From Elysia crispata (Eukaryota > Mollusca > Gastropoda > Plakobranchidae): a stretch of DNA of 64,000 nucleotides. The notes below the pieces were generated by a model. The model was not told the origin of the DNA, did no database searches, and saw nothing but the letters and a program-made list of their open reading frames with translations. The DNA lies in assembly GCA_033675545.1 (NCBI GenBank), contig JAWDGP010006457.1, positions 1 through 64,000 of the forward strand, given 5' to 3'. Both the position numbers and the translations under genes were made by a program. Below are positions 1 to 14,219 of the stretch, piece after piece (the first letter of the stretch is position 1; each line of letters starts with the position of its first letter).

Positions 1-350
1 TTGTTAATCTAAAAACTAAAGTCGACCGTTTCCACAAGAGACACCACGCTTGAGCATTTACAATGTAAAAAAACACGTCCTCTCTATGTTTTGAGAACGA
101 TGTTGTTTTGACTGTGAAGGAGTTGCTCTAGATAGCTATTAACAAATGTCATCGTAACAGTGTGCTGATTAACCAGCCGATCGGGTGAGCAATATTCAAC
201 TGAAAAGGCTTGTATTATATTTATAGGCGTCTCGACTAAAATCGACAATGTATGCTGAAACTTGAGTTTCTTTAGAAATGGTTATAAGTTTTGTAACATT
301 TAAAACTAGAGGCTTATATAAAAAAATATTTAAAACAAAAATAACTTAAA

Positions 351-354
<4 letters not shown>

Positions 355-393
<39 letters not shown>

Positions 394-404
394 AGTGTAT
401 TTAG

Positions 405-496
<92 letters not shown>
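355..496. repeat. compound (TA)n / (TC)n microsatellite
   Basis: A run of TA dinucleotides (about 356-390), then a short unique spacer, then uninterrupted TC dinucleotides (about 407-496). The flank just to the right (531-605) is nearly identical to the flank of a second compound microsatellite at 3071-3144, so the tract and its flank were copied together. The arginine/glutamate-rich and serine/leucine-rich reading frames through it are dinucleotide artefacts. Confidence 0.97.
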
Positions 497-498
<2 letters not shown>

Positions 499-605
499 CC
501 CCTCTTCTCTCTCTCTATTTCTCTTTCTCGTTCTAACCCTCTTTGAAATTTGAAGTAAAAATAAAGCCAGAAAATACATCGCTACATGGCGACTTACATA
601 AAGAT

Positions 606-1425
606 AGCACTGTACAAAGTTTTTTAACTAAAAATATAGGAAGAGAAGTTCACAAATATATTCTTTCATATAATGCTATTTTTATCACTGTCAGTCAATC
701 CCACAAGTGCCTCGAATTAACCTGGATTAGAAATATTGTTACTACCCCGAGGTCCTCCTTTCAAAAATCGGCTAGTTGCACCCTTGGGTCCACATATCCC
801 TCACATAAAAGCCTCAAGAGTTGGGAGAAAAAGAAAAAAAAGGTTTGACTCTAATAAGAGTTTAGAGCTAATGTCTTAATATGAAGTGAAAAACAGAAAT
901 GAAGATTTAATATGGGAAAAAATGATATCGGACAAGGGAAAAGGAGAAAATCCTCATAGTCTAAGCCCAGAATAAGACAGAACGACAAAAATGGGAGAGA
1001 AAAGAAAGAGTGAGAATGGAGGAGGGTTTAGACAATTACATCATACAGTGTTGAGCTGAAGATCATATTCTTATAGCTCAATATTAAAATGGCTTCACTG
1101 AAGAGCAAAAAAAAGAATGGCTACAGCAAGCAGTGTAAAAATTAAATGTATGTTTATAAAAAGTGCAAATCTTAGAATGCTTTAAGATTAACTCAAATTT
1201 ATAATATTTGCTCAAATTAGAGGTAAAAAAGCATGACTTATATTGGGCGGCAGCTCAGAGCCAACTCTGAGAAAGAGGAATGAGGGTATCTTCCCTCTGC
1301 TAGTCTGTGAGAGGTCTATGGGCAAGACCAATTAAAAATAAAACATGAAATGATATGAGACAGCAACAATGTGAGTTGATGGGTAAATCAGCTCATTAAA
1401 AAAAAAAAAATAAAATAAAGTGCGG
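606..1425. other. no recognisable gene (AT-rich)
   Basis: No splice-bounded coding segment or known repeat was recognised here. The few open frames are short and low in complexity. Confidence 0.5.
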
Positions 1426-2240
1426 TGTCTGACAAGGATGTGTGCTTGCTCCAGACCTTTTCTCTCTCTACAGTGAAATGATTTGAGAAGCATAGAAGGA
1501 TACCGAGGAATTAAAATAGGAGGGCACAAAGTAAGCAACATGAGATACGCTGATGACGCTGTATTAATTGCAGAAAATAAAGAAGACTTGCCACAATTAT
1601 TAGACATCACTGAAGAAGAAAGCAGAAGGAAAGGATATGGATTAAATAGCAAAAATACAGAAGTAATAGTCGTCAATCGAAACAATGAGTGTGCACAGAT
1701 CAATTCTTTAGTAGCCAAAGATAATTCGTTCAGGAATCAATGCAAATACTTGGGCACTTGAATGTGAAGAGATGGACACAACAACTGTGAAATCGCATCA
1801 AAAAAGGCACTGGAGTGTTTTACTGAACCCATCCTTATGTATGGATGTTAGGCTTGGACAATTTAAAAAACAACTACAAAATTAACTGGAGGAAACAGAA
1901 ATGTGGTTCCTAAAGAGAATGCTATGAATCTTATTTATGGACTTCAAAGAAATCAAACTAAAGTGTGGTACCAGGAGCTGGCATATATATGCTCATAAAT
2001 ACCATATTTAATCTACAGGCAGTATTTTTTGGCCATGTGATGAGAAAAAAGAAACAAACATCTTTGAGAACTGGGTTGATTTTAAAGGAAAAGGCAACAG
2101 GAGAAAGAAGCGAGAGAAGATGTAGCATGGATGAAAAAAGTGGCTAAATGTAAAATGAGTGACAGATGCACTAACACAACAGCATCAAGGGATAGAGATG
2201 CGCAAAAGGTCATGATTGCCTAATCTAAAGAGCAGGGAAC
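1426..2240 (+). pseudogene. decayed non-LTR reverse transcriptase (RTE/craniofacial-development-protein-2-like family), copy 1
   Basis: The plus strand reads as the middle and end of a LINE reverse transcriptase broken by stops and frameshifts. The clearest block starts near 1483. It contains the catalytic YADD box (within MRYADDAVLIAEN), then an EESRRKG segment and LNSKNTEVIVVNR, all typical of the palm/thumb of this family. Downstream fragments match the usual C-terminus: MYGC-AWTI near 1840 and FGHVMRKKK near 2030. No 5' half is visible, so this is a 5'-truncated, inactive copy. Two more relics of the same family lie at 38840-39270 and 61820-62450. The clade name is from remembered family resemblance. 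Identity as a non-LTR RT is secure. Confidence 0.85.
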
Positions 2241-2562
2241 CTAATTCATTGATATACCGGATATTTTCCATGAATCATCTAAGGATTTGTGTCTAGCTAC
2301 AAAAAAAACAACAAAAAAAGATGTATCTAATAAACGTAGTTGTAAGCAATATAAACATATATTGTCTATGTTGTTTGAACGTAGATGAATACCACATATG
2401 TTGAGCGCTGTTCTACATAAAATTATGTATAGACAACCACTGCCATAAGTACAGCAAAGATTGCAAATATAACATCTCACTCCAGTTCTATAACATTTTC
2501 AAAGCTGGAAAGTTCAAAGGACTCAAATCACACATAGTGAAAAAAAAAACATAATACAAAGG

Positions 2563-2946
2563 AATGTATTCACAGACAACACCTTGCAGACATGAAATTT
2601 GCTTGAAAAGAAAGACATGAATATTAGAAGGTAAACATGTAAGTCTCACTTGTACATAAGGTGTAAGCTGACTACATTTGATTGGTCTACAAACGTAGCC
2701 CAAAATTTGTCTTGACCTGCAAAGATTTAAAGAAGGAACAAATGATTTTTTCCCTCTCTTTATTTTTTGAGAAAATCAAAAAAAAAAAATGATTTTTGTG
2801 AAAAATGAAGTTTGTTTTAAGCTGAGAGGATAAGAAAAGAGATGACATGAAAGATTGAAAAACCTGTCTTTCCTACTGGAGAAAACGAAGAAAAGCACAC
2901 ACAAAAAAAAATAATAATAATGCAATGATATCACAAAGCTGCTTGA
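2563..2946. repeat. segmental direct repeat, copy A
   Basis: About 380 bp with a close copy at 3170-3558. Shared landmarks in the same order include CAGACAACAC, TTGCAGACATGAAATTTG, GGATAAGAAAAGAGAT and the AATAATAATAATGC end followed by CTGCTTGAAT. The copies differ by scattered substitutions and small indels, so the duplication is not recent. A (TA)n(TC)n tract lies between the copies. Confidence 0.9.
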
Positions 2947-3073
<127 letters not shown>

Positions 3074-3169
3074 CTAATGCTCTTTGAAATTTGAAGTAAA
3101 AAAAAAACAGAAAATACATCACTACCTGGCGACTTACATAAAGAAACATGTAAGTAAATAAAGATAATA

Positions 3170-3558
3170 ATGTACTCACAGACAACACTTTGCAGACATG
3201 AAATTTGGTTGAAAAGAAAGACATGAATTTAAGAAGGTAAACATGTTAGTCTCACTTGTACATGGGGTGTTAGCTGACTACCTTTGATTGATCTACAAAC
3301 GTAACCCAAAATTTGTCTTGACCTTCAAAGACTTAAAGCAAGAAGAAATGATTTTTTCCCTCTCTTAATTTTTTGAGAAAATCCAAAAGAAAAATGATTT
3401 TTGTGAAAGATGAAGTTTGTTTTAAGCTGAGAGGATAAGAAAAGAGATTACATGAAAGATTTAAAAACCTGTCTGTCCTACTGAAGAAAACGAAGAAAAA
3501 CACACACACACACACAAAAATAATAATAATGCCTTGATGTCACAAGGCTGCTTGAATT
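3170..3558. repeat. segmental direct repeat, copy B
   Basis: Second copy of the segment at 2563-2946, about 610 bp downstream and in the same orientation. It has expanded a short CA run (about 3500-3515) relative to copy A. No coding content was recognised in either copy. Confidence 0.9.
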
Positions 3559-4490
3559 GAACCAACAGGTCTCAGCACTTTTTCTATGACATCAAAAGCA
3601 GTGATCACATGAATTTATAGTAGTTTAAAATTCTTGAGAAAAGAAGATCAACTTACACATCAAGGGCAAAACTAGGTGTTGCGTCACTCTTCAAAACTCA
3701 GTAGATGGTAAGGATTCTCTTTCAAAAGCACATTGTCTCAAGTTGCTTAGTCTGTGGCTGCTGATCTTCTCAAAATGAAGAAGGGGTTGAAGATCTCTGT
3801 CAGATTATCACTGAAGATGTTGAGAGGAACATATAATTATGAATAGAAAGGAACGAGTTACACAGAGAAGGGATAGGGAAGAAAAGAAGGGGATATATAT
3901 ATATATACATATACAGAGAGAGAGAGAATTTATATACTTTTGTAATAGTTTTAAAGTGGCTTTATAAACTGAGGATTTTCTTTTCTAATGCTGAAGCTGG
4001 TTTTAATGAAGCAAGTTTTTCTCGTTGTAATGACAAGTTATAAATTTGTATATTAGAAGAGAGAGAGAGAGAGAGAGTAGATATGGTATCCTGACAAAAA
4101 AAACGAAACACCTAGCTGTACTCACTATTATCATATGAAGAAATAAGAATGATCTTTCGTTGGAAATAAGGGTGAGCTGTGGGTGTAAAGATAGAGAGAA
4201 GAAATTTTTTTTATACACATGAATGATAAAATAAACACCAATATCATGGATAGTTTGAAGTACAATACAAATCTCAATATTGGAATTGAAATGTATAAAA
4301 ATTTATATTAATAATAATGGAAAAATATCGTACTCAGCGTAGAATTATATTTTTACCATTTCTTTTGCACGTCCAACCTTCAACAAAAGTTTGTCTGTCC
4401 AAGGACAGAATTTGTGGGGGATCACATGAATGTATAATGTATACAGAATTCCCTAAATTTACGGACAATTCTCTTTCCTGTACAGTGGAA
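3559..4490. other. no recognisable gene
   Basis: Unique AT-rich sequence with short (TA)n at about 3895-3907 and short (AG)n at about 3914-3927 and 4058-4077. Nothing coding was supported. Confidence 0.5.
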
Positions 4491-4535
4491 CCCATGTTTA
4501 ACACCTTGAATAGCGAAAACCATTATTATAACGAC
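4491..4535 (+). mobile_element. possible single-ended pogo/Tigger-like terminal repeat
   Basis: The sequence TACAGTGGAACCCATGTTTA resembles the TA target site plus a terminal inverted repeat of pogo/Tigger elements, which commonly begin CAGTGGAACC. It is followed by TTATAACGACAG-like sequence. No matching inverted end was found nearby, so this is at best a truncated end. The assignment rests on a short match. Confidence 0.35.
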
Positions 4536-4802
4536 AGAGCTAAATAACACCTTTTTTTCCTATATTCAATTTATTTCTGCAAAATTGACACTGCTTCCCA
4601 ACCTATAAAAACTGGAAAGAAAGCACCAAAACTTTTAATAGAAAAAAATCCTTAGCATTTTGCCCTGCCTGCATTGTAACAGTACAAGCGAACAAGCAAT
4701 GCAGGCTTTCCTGTCTTTTCTCCACAGTCCACATGTATATGAAAATATGTATTTATTTCCATAAGAGGCAGAATAGAAAAAAACAAAGGAAAGTGTAATT
4801 AC

Positions 4803-5632
4803 TTCTTGGGTGAGGCCATGCCCTTGATAGTTCAAATACTGCACTGTGATGGCCAGGAAGGGCGGAGACTGGTCTTTCGGCCTCTGGATCTTCAACCGAA
4901 TCTTGGCTTGACAATCTAGTTTGAGGGACCTGTGAAAGTGATGAAGAGTATGTAGTTATGTATCTATAGATGGAGTTGAATGCTACAAAGTTCATTTAGT
5001 GTATAGCATCAAGCCACATGGTAGGCAGTGGCCAACATCTAAAGAAAAATAACTTTGGCTTATAAAATCTGAAACCTCAAAATGAATGATTGATTGGCAA
5101 ATCTAGATCTAGAGTAAATTAAAATATTTGTCCTATGAACTGCAAAATGTTTCAGATCAGTACTCTGACAATGCCTTTCAATAAGGCTTTTGGTGCCCTC
5201 ATGCCAAATTTTCCATTCTGTTATAGATCTAGAATCTAGATCTAGATCTACTCCAAGAGGCAGGGAAGGATTTAAAAATCTAGGCTTAAGATAACTCACC
5301 CCTTATCTTTAACCAACCACTAAAATCTAAAATCAGATCGTCTAGATCTGGATATAAGACCTATCTATATTTAACTCTAGATCTCATTAGCACAATTGAT
5401 GGGACTTACCTTTGGCATGGGCGCTGACCCGTCGAGGAGCTGGTGTGTTTGGACGGGGAGTGCTTGCACACAAAGAGAATGATTTTATATTTTAGGTACT
5501 TCAGTATTAGTTCTTTCACTGACTCACTCGATCTTTTCACAAATAGACTGTGAGTGCCACTGAAAATGATTTAAGGGCTGCCTCAAACTCTTCATACGTT
5601 TTGAACACACGTCCTTTCTCCATTTTGAACAT
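4803..5632 (-). pseudogene. ZSWIM3/FAR1-like N-terminal domain fragment (frameshifted)
   Basis: Two minus-strand exons can be read. The first starts at an ATG at 5632 or 5623 (MEKGRVFKTYEEFEAALKSF) and ends at a GTAAGT donor just below 5410. The second (4929-4803) starts after a TTTCACAG acceptor and continues in phase as LKLDCQAKIRLKIQRPKDQ. The layout (an FKTYEEF start, then FVCKH and C-x-AKI) matches the N-terminal FAR1-like module of ZSWIM1/ZSWIM3 proteins and related mollusc families. That module is thought to bind DNA or zinc, and the SWIM finger lies further downstream in the family. Within exon 1 one frame ends at a TGA after VALTVYL. The homologous sequence continues in the next frame (SGTHSLFVKRSSE), so a one-base indel separates the halves. 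No SWIM motif was found further down the strand. It is either a pseudogene or a fragment with a sequencing error. The intron holds several TCTAGATC motifs. Confidence 0.6.
5222..5253. repeat. AGATCT/TCTAGA motif cluster
   Basis: Overlapping AGATCTAGA / TCTAGATCT units, with further single units at about 5104-5114, 5338-5348 and 5384. The same self-complementary hexamer pair recurs at 17559-17579, 18003-18022 and 40972-40983. Confidence 0.8.
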
Positions 5633-5787
5633 TGGTGAAAAGGAAGTGAGATCTGAGTCAAACACGAATTTTGTGACGTCACATTCATATCTGTGTCCGT
5701 TCAGACCAGTACCAATTATCTAGGAGGCCTGTTCATAGGTTATGTAATATTATTCAGATGGGCCGGTCTGCGGGGTGCTAACAATGT

Positions 5788-6240
<453 letters not shown>

Positions 6241-6442
6241 ACTAAGAACACGTACATCAGATAATGAGGAGAGTTTTTAATTGTATCAAGTCAGAAGAAG
6301 CAAATGAAGAGAGAGGGAAAGAGGGAGACAGAGAGAGAGAGAGAGGGGGGGAGACAGAGATTATAATTTTGTAAAATTCGACCAAGGAACAAAAACAAAC
6401 ATAGTAGGTACGTAGAATCTTAGAGCAAGAGATAAAATAATG

Positions 6443-6445
<3 letters not shown>

Positions 6446-6491
<46 letters not shown>
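6446..6491. repeat. (AG)n microsatellite
   Basis: An uninterrupted AG tract lying between the two copies of the TC-containing direct repeat. It is opposite in polarity to the flanking TC tracts. Confidence 0.97.
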
Positions 6492-6494
<3 letters not shown>

Positions 6495-6606
6495 GGTGAA
6501 AGAGATACAGACAGCCAGAGGTCTATTTGTGTGGAAAAGGGGGGTGCTAGATATGGTAATAGGTGCTAGCCATGTGCGCTTTATATCTGGCCTTCTCTCT
6601 TTCTTT

Positions 6607-6890
<284 letters not shown>

Positions 6891-7016
6891 AAGAGCAAAA
6901 CAAGGAATGACAGAATGTGAAAGACAAAAAAAGATATGGTGATATTTAGAGTGAAAGAAATACAGACAGAAGTCTATGTGTATGTGGGAGGGGGGTGGTC
7001 AGAATAATGGGCAGTA

Positions 7017-7698
7017 CTAACCTGTTCCAGTGTAAAAATGAAGGACAACTTCTAGCTGATCCCATTGATTCACAGTTTTACAGGGGAAATTTGGGTGTGT
7101 TACCAATTTAAAACCGTTGTAGTCTTCAAATTGAATTACAGTCACTCCTGCATCTGCATCTCTAAGTCTAATATGGAAGTATATAACATATTCATGCATA
7201 CAACTACCGCGACTGAAGCTGGCAAGTGCTTGTTCTGTTCTATCTGCATTACAAGCACTGAGTCCATAGAGGAGCAAACTTTCTTGAAGGGCTTCCTTAA
7301 CAGTGTCACAGTTAAAGTTATTTTTTACTATGAATGTATCCAGTTCGTCAATTTCTCTGACTTTGTTTTCACTGACAGCTTTTTTTTTTGGTAGGGCGAG
7401 GAGTTTTTTGGATGAGCATGTGATATGGATGGTGAAGGTATCTCACCAAAGTTAATAGGAGGATGCATAGAGATTATAAATATTATCTTCCTCTTCGAAT
7501 GTGAGGAGTATCAGAGAGCCAGTGTCGACTACATACTCCAATATGTTCAGTCACTTTCTCAACTTTGTTTGGGAGACTCGAAACTCATTTATGACATTCA
7601 GTTGGGTCCTTCGGAAAACCATAATTATAAAATAACCGTTTCACTTTCTTTCCCCTTCTGACTGGCATAGCCGCTCTTACAGTTTGTAACAGTGCACT
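7017..7698 (-). pseudogene. THAP-type zinc-finger protein remnant
   Basis: On the minus strand a THAP (C2CH) domain can be read across breaks. From 7698 comes CTVTNCKSGYASQKGKESET. After a small indel come GFPKDPTECHK, a TGA where the family has its invariant Trp, VSSLPNKVEKVTEHIG and CSRHWLSDTP. The C-x4-C ... C-x2-H spacing, FPKDP and the CSRHW end are the THAP signature. A Pro-rich stretch follows in another frame. Then comes a clean 260-bp open segment (about 7277-7017, LLYGLSACNADRTEQALASF ... VLHFYTGTG), which I do not recognise as a named domain. THAP domains bind DNA and occur in transcription factors and in P-element-type transposases; which applies here is unknown. At least one indel and two nonsense codons indicate a pseudogene. 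Confidence 0.65.
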
Positions 7699-7957
7699 TT
7701 CTTCCCCTAAACAATAAACAGTTAAGGAAATTGATAATGACACCGATACACCATATAATGAAATATGAAACTTAAGGTTAAAGTATTGAGGGCACTTTGA
7801 GTATCAGAGATTTTAGTTAAAAGGCTTTCAAAAAACTTTGGCTCCCACTTCAGTACACCTTCTCTCTATAAAGTGATATCGCAGAGACCATAAAGGGAAA
7901 AGCTAATTAAACTTAAAGCATATTTAGATGAACTTAACATGTATAATTGTTTATCAG

Positions 7958-9951
<1,994 letters not shown>

Positions 9952-9962
9952 ATCACCAATGT
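9952..9962. repeat. target-site duplication, 3' side of LINE-A
   Basis: ATCACCAATGT, identical to 14296-14306. The two copies bracket LINE-A exactly: the element's GAA-type tail begins at 9963 and its 5' end is 14295. Confidence 0.93.
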
Positions 9963-10000
9963 CTTCTTCTTCTTCTTCTTGTTCTCGGATGCTTTGGGTA

Positions 10001-13000
10001 TCAAACTGCAATCCCGGCCTTGGCAATGAAGGCTGCCGTTCTCTCCAACTCATGAGGGGGTCCATAAAGTTTGGTGGTCATGTCCACAGCCTCATTCCAT
10101 ATGGACTGTCGGAGGGCGTCATATGTTTGGCAGTTCTGTAGCACATGTTCAGCCGTTTCTGCCGCCTCTCCACAAGAGCAGAGATTTGTCTCTCCAACTT
10201 TGAAAACTCTGTTCATGTGGTGCCTCAGTCGGTCATGTCCAGTCCTGAGTCTAAAAATAGTGGTTTGACCGCGTCTGTCTAGTTGGTGCACTCCATCTTG
10301 TCTGTTAAATTCCGGGTGGCTCTCTTTCCACTTGTTTTTCATACTGTTTTTTATTATGGTCTTAACTTCACTGTACATGAGGTCTCTTTCTATCTGCTCC
10401 AGTTGTGATCCTTCTTTCGCCAGGCTGTCTGCTCTTTCATTGCCTTCTATTCCACAGTGAGCTGGGATCCATTGTAGGACCAGGGACTGGGTATTTTGTA
10501 CCGCATTCTTGAAGCCCTTAGCCAGTTGTTGTCTTTCTGCTCCTCTTAAAACTTCCAGCTTTTCTAGGGCGGACCTAGAGTCGCTCAGTATGACTGCTTT
10601 AGCTTGGGGTATGGATGGTGTAATCCTCCCTAGAATGGTGAGTGCTTCCATGATAGCTTCCAGCTCGGCTCTATAGTTGGAACAATGTATCCCAGTCGGT
10701 ATGGAGCTTTCAGTTGTTTTTCCATCTGGCATTTCTATGTATACTCCGCTACCCCCGTTTGTTACTGCATTCTCTGCTGATCCGTCTGTATAAACCCTTA
10801 TCCATTCTTCTTTTGGGAAGTTTTCGTTTAGGTAGGTGGATGTTAAATCTTTCAGTTCCAAATCTGAGTGCTTATGTTTACTTTCAATAGTTCTTATGTG
10901 GCTCCGTATTTCAATTTGGGGTTGTTTTTCCCATGGCGGTGTGGAGGCATGTGTTTCCAACTGTGTGAGGTTTTTAATTTCTTGAATAATTTCATTTTCT
11001 GTTTCAATAAGTTTTGATTCTTTGGCAAAGCTGCTTCTTTTCAGTCTTCCTTTGTTAAGATTGTTGATACGCTTGTGCATTTTGCTGGTTGGCTGTGCTT
11101 TGTATTTAGTCCGCTCAGTCAAAAGTTTCCTGTCTCTTCGATCGAGCATGGATTCTATTTGGCTTTGACTCTCCATTATACGTATTGGTGTGGACTTCAT
11201 ACCCCCTGTGATGATTCTAAGGTTTTGGTTTTGCACGGAGATTACCTTTTGTACGTTGCTCTTGGCTGCCATACCCCATGATGTTACACCATACTCCAAG
11301 ACTGGTCGGACATAGCCTGTGTAGGTCTTTTTTAGAATATTTGAGTCAGCTCCCCATTCTAATCCAGCTAATTTTCTTAGGATACATGTTCTGGTTAATC
11401 CTTTTTGGTGGCAAGTGTCAATGTGGGTTTTTCATGTGAGTCTTGGGTCGAAGGTTATGCCAAGGTATTTAGGGTTGTTCTCTTCTATTAGTTTCTGACC
11501 ATCTAGTGTAAGGGTCACAGTAGGTTTTTTCGTTGACAATGTAAAAATGGTGAAGGTTGTTTTTTTTGCATTGGCTTTCATGATCCAATCTTGTGTCCAC
11601 ATGTTTAGATTCTCTAGTGCATTTTGTAGTCTCACTTTCGCAGTTCCAATATTCTCTTCAGTTGTCCATATAGCCAGATCATCAGCATAGAGTGCTGCAT
11701 TGACTCCCTTTGGTATAACTGACTGGATGTCATTGATGTATATTGAGAAGAGGGTTGGGGATAAAACACTGCCTTGAGGGACTCCTTCTTTGAGGGTGTG
11801 GCAACGGCTTAAGTGCTCTTGAATTTTTAGTCTCGCTTTTCTCTTTCTAAGGTATTCTGTTATCCACTGATGCATTTTCCCTGTAATTCCATACTTTTGT
11901 AGTTTGTATGATAATCCCTTTTTCCAAACCCTATCAAAAGCCTTCTCCATATCGATCCATACTGCAACTGTGTTTTTCTTCTCCTGAAAGCCATCTTCAA
12001 TACTCTGAGAGATTAGAGTGATTTGATCTTCTGTGCATCTTCCTTTTCTGAAACCTGCCTGTTCTTCTATCAGGATATTGTTGTTTTCCAAATACCAGGT
12101 TAGTCTTGTGTTGACCATCCGTTCCATGGTTTTGCAGAGACAACTTAAAAGACTGATTGGTCTGTAACTTTCTGCTTTATCCTTGCTTTTCCCTTGTTTG
12201 TGAATGGGAGTCATGGTGGCTTCTTTCCAGGCTTGTGGGATTCTTCCTGACCTCCAGCTTGTGTTAAATAGTTGGAGGAGCTTTCTTTTCATTCCATTCC
12301 CCAAGTTCACCAACATCTCATTTGTGACCTGGTCTGGGCCAGGTGACTTCTTCATTTTGAGTTCTCTTAAGGCTTGTTCTAGTTCTTCATTTGTGAATTT
12401 TCTGTCCATTTCAGTATCTTTTAGGCCATGGGATGCCTCTTTTAGTTCTAGTATGTCAAGATTTACTTGTCTTCGTCTGTCTTTATTTATTTCTATATCG
12501 CTTACTCCTGCATATTGTTTGATAAATACATTTGCCGCTTCTTTGCCCGTCACTGTTGTGCCTTCTTTTTCCAGAACTATTGGCCCTGATTTGGATTTCT
12601 CCCCATTTAGGGTTGCCACTAGATTCCATAGTTTGCTTCCATCTTTTTCGAGGTTGAGGCTGGCTGTCTTTTCTTGCCATCCTTTTCTCTGAGTTGATAT
12701 AGTTTCTCTTCTGAGTCTAGCTGTTGTTTCTTTAAGCTTTATATTGTTGTTTATATTTGGGTTTTCTTCAGCATCCTTTCTTACTTTGTTGACTTCATCT
12801 TCTAGTTTTTCGAGTTCATCAGTCCAGAATGGCCGATAGTTTTTCCGTGCTCCTCTTGGTATGGTTTTTTTGGCGGCCGTTAGTATTGCTTCTGTAATGT
12901 ATCTGGCTGTTCTATCTACTTTGTGACTGCGTGCATTTATAGCTTGGGACATCTCGTTAGTGGCTAGTTGGAAGAGGTCCCAGTTTGCCTTTTTGTAATT

Positions 13001-13816
13001 CCATCTTGTAAAACTGGGTGTTTCTCTTCTTTGGGTCAGTTTGTCTATGGTCAGGGTGATTGGCCTGTGGTCACTGCCTCCTAGCTGGTCCTCTACCTTT
13101 CTGCTGGTTTTTAAAGCTATTTCTTCTGCGGCAAAGGCCAGGTCTGGGGTTGATGTTGTCAGCCAGCTTCTCGAATAGTAAGTTGGAGGGTCTTCAGCGT
13201 CATTGAGAAGCAGGAGATTTGAGTTTGTCTGCCAGTCTTCAACTTCCTCTCCTCTGGCGTCTTGTACAGTATAACCCCAGCTGGGTGAGTGGCTGTTGAA
13301 ATCTCCTACCACCATGCAGTGCTCGCTGATGCTCATGGCATGTAGGATGTGCTCTTTTGTCGGGGGGCAATAGCAGTTGTATATGAGCATTTCTTTGTTG
13401 TGGAGATGGATTTTGACTCCGACCATTTCTGCTCTGTCTCCTGTCTCAACCCTGACTTCTGAGGCTGGGATATCGTTTTTTACTAGAGTGATTACCCCTC
13501 CTTTTGGGCCATTTTTCCTGTCCTGTTTAAATGTTTGAAAGCCTCTAATAATGAAGCGGTTTCCATGTTTTTGGTGCGGCTGCAGATGTGATTCTTGTAG
13601 GCAAGCTATGTCGATATCAGCATTCTTTAGCTTGTTTATTAGTTGCAGCTTTTTATTTCTAATGCTTTCACAGTTCCACTGGAGTATTTTGAGTTTATGT
13701 TTGGTTTCACCAGTAGCTTTGGGTGGGCTCCTTCGAGGCAGAGAGCCCGGCACTTCCTCTGCCTGGCTTTCCACAGATGAAGCACCATGACTTGAGTCGT
13801 AGTTTCTAAGCATCAT
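10001..13816 (-). pseudogene. LINE-A polyprotein: endonuclease, reverse transcriptase, RNase H (one internal stop)
   Basis: A single frame of about 1,271 codons with one TGA at 11434-11432 where Trp is expected (DPRLT-stop-KTHI). The frame continues unchanged to 10001. An APE-type endonuclease comes first (LQWNCESIRN, LQESHL, GDFNSHSPSWGY, SDHRPI). The reverse transcriptase follows (KSPGPDQVTNEML, YRPISLLSC, EEQAGFRKGR, IDMEKAFDRVW, GVPQGSVLSPTLF and catalytic YADD near residue 710). After the stop come RNase H (YTDGSAENA, NYRAELEA, LSDSRSAL, WIPAHCGIEGNERAD) and a C-terminal CSCGE...H...C knuckle. The start chosen is the first of two ATGs at 13816, with no open frame upstream. All catalytic motifs look intact, so the TGA may be the only inactivating change, or an assembly error. 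Confidence 0.92.
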
Positions 13817-14219
13817 ATCGAGTTGGTACGTGGGCTACCGTTTGCATCCTCGGCAGTTACGCCTTGATGTACTATGTGCACCTTTCGGTCGAAGCTCTCC
13901 GATTTCGGCGTACTTTGGGGTCAAGGTTTGTTCCTCTAGCCTTTGGCCTTTCCAGGTCAACCTGCAAGGCAGCAGGGTACTTTGAATCCCATATCTGGGG
14001 GGTCCGTCTTCTTAGCCGTTGAATCAAGTATGTGATTTCATCCGCCTAATCCGCCGTTTCTATAGGTCTGGGGAGGGCTGTTTGCCTTTGCTATCAGGAA
14101 TAAAATCTAGATCTTAAAAAAAAAAAAAAAAAAAAAAAGCTCAAGCTGTACTGTCGCAGGTCTGCAGACTTGGGCGCTACGGCTATATCCTGTTGTTTCA
14201 TGGCTGTCAGTCACCTCTC

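Noticed and set aside
12204..12692. 162-codon plus-strand frame opposite LINE-A, and other frames antisense to LINE-A and LINE-B
   Set aside because: They are shadows of the reverse transcriptase and endonuclease coding strand, which has unmistakable motifs.
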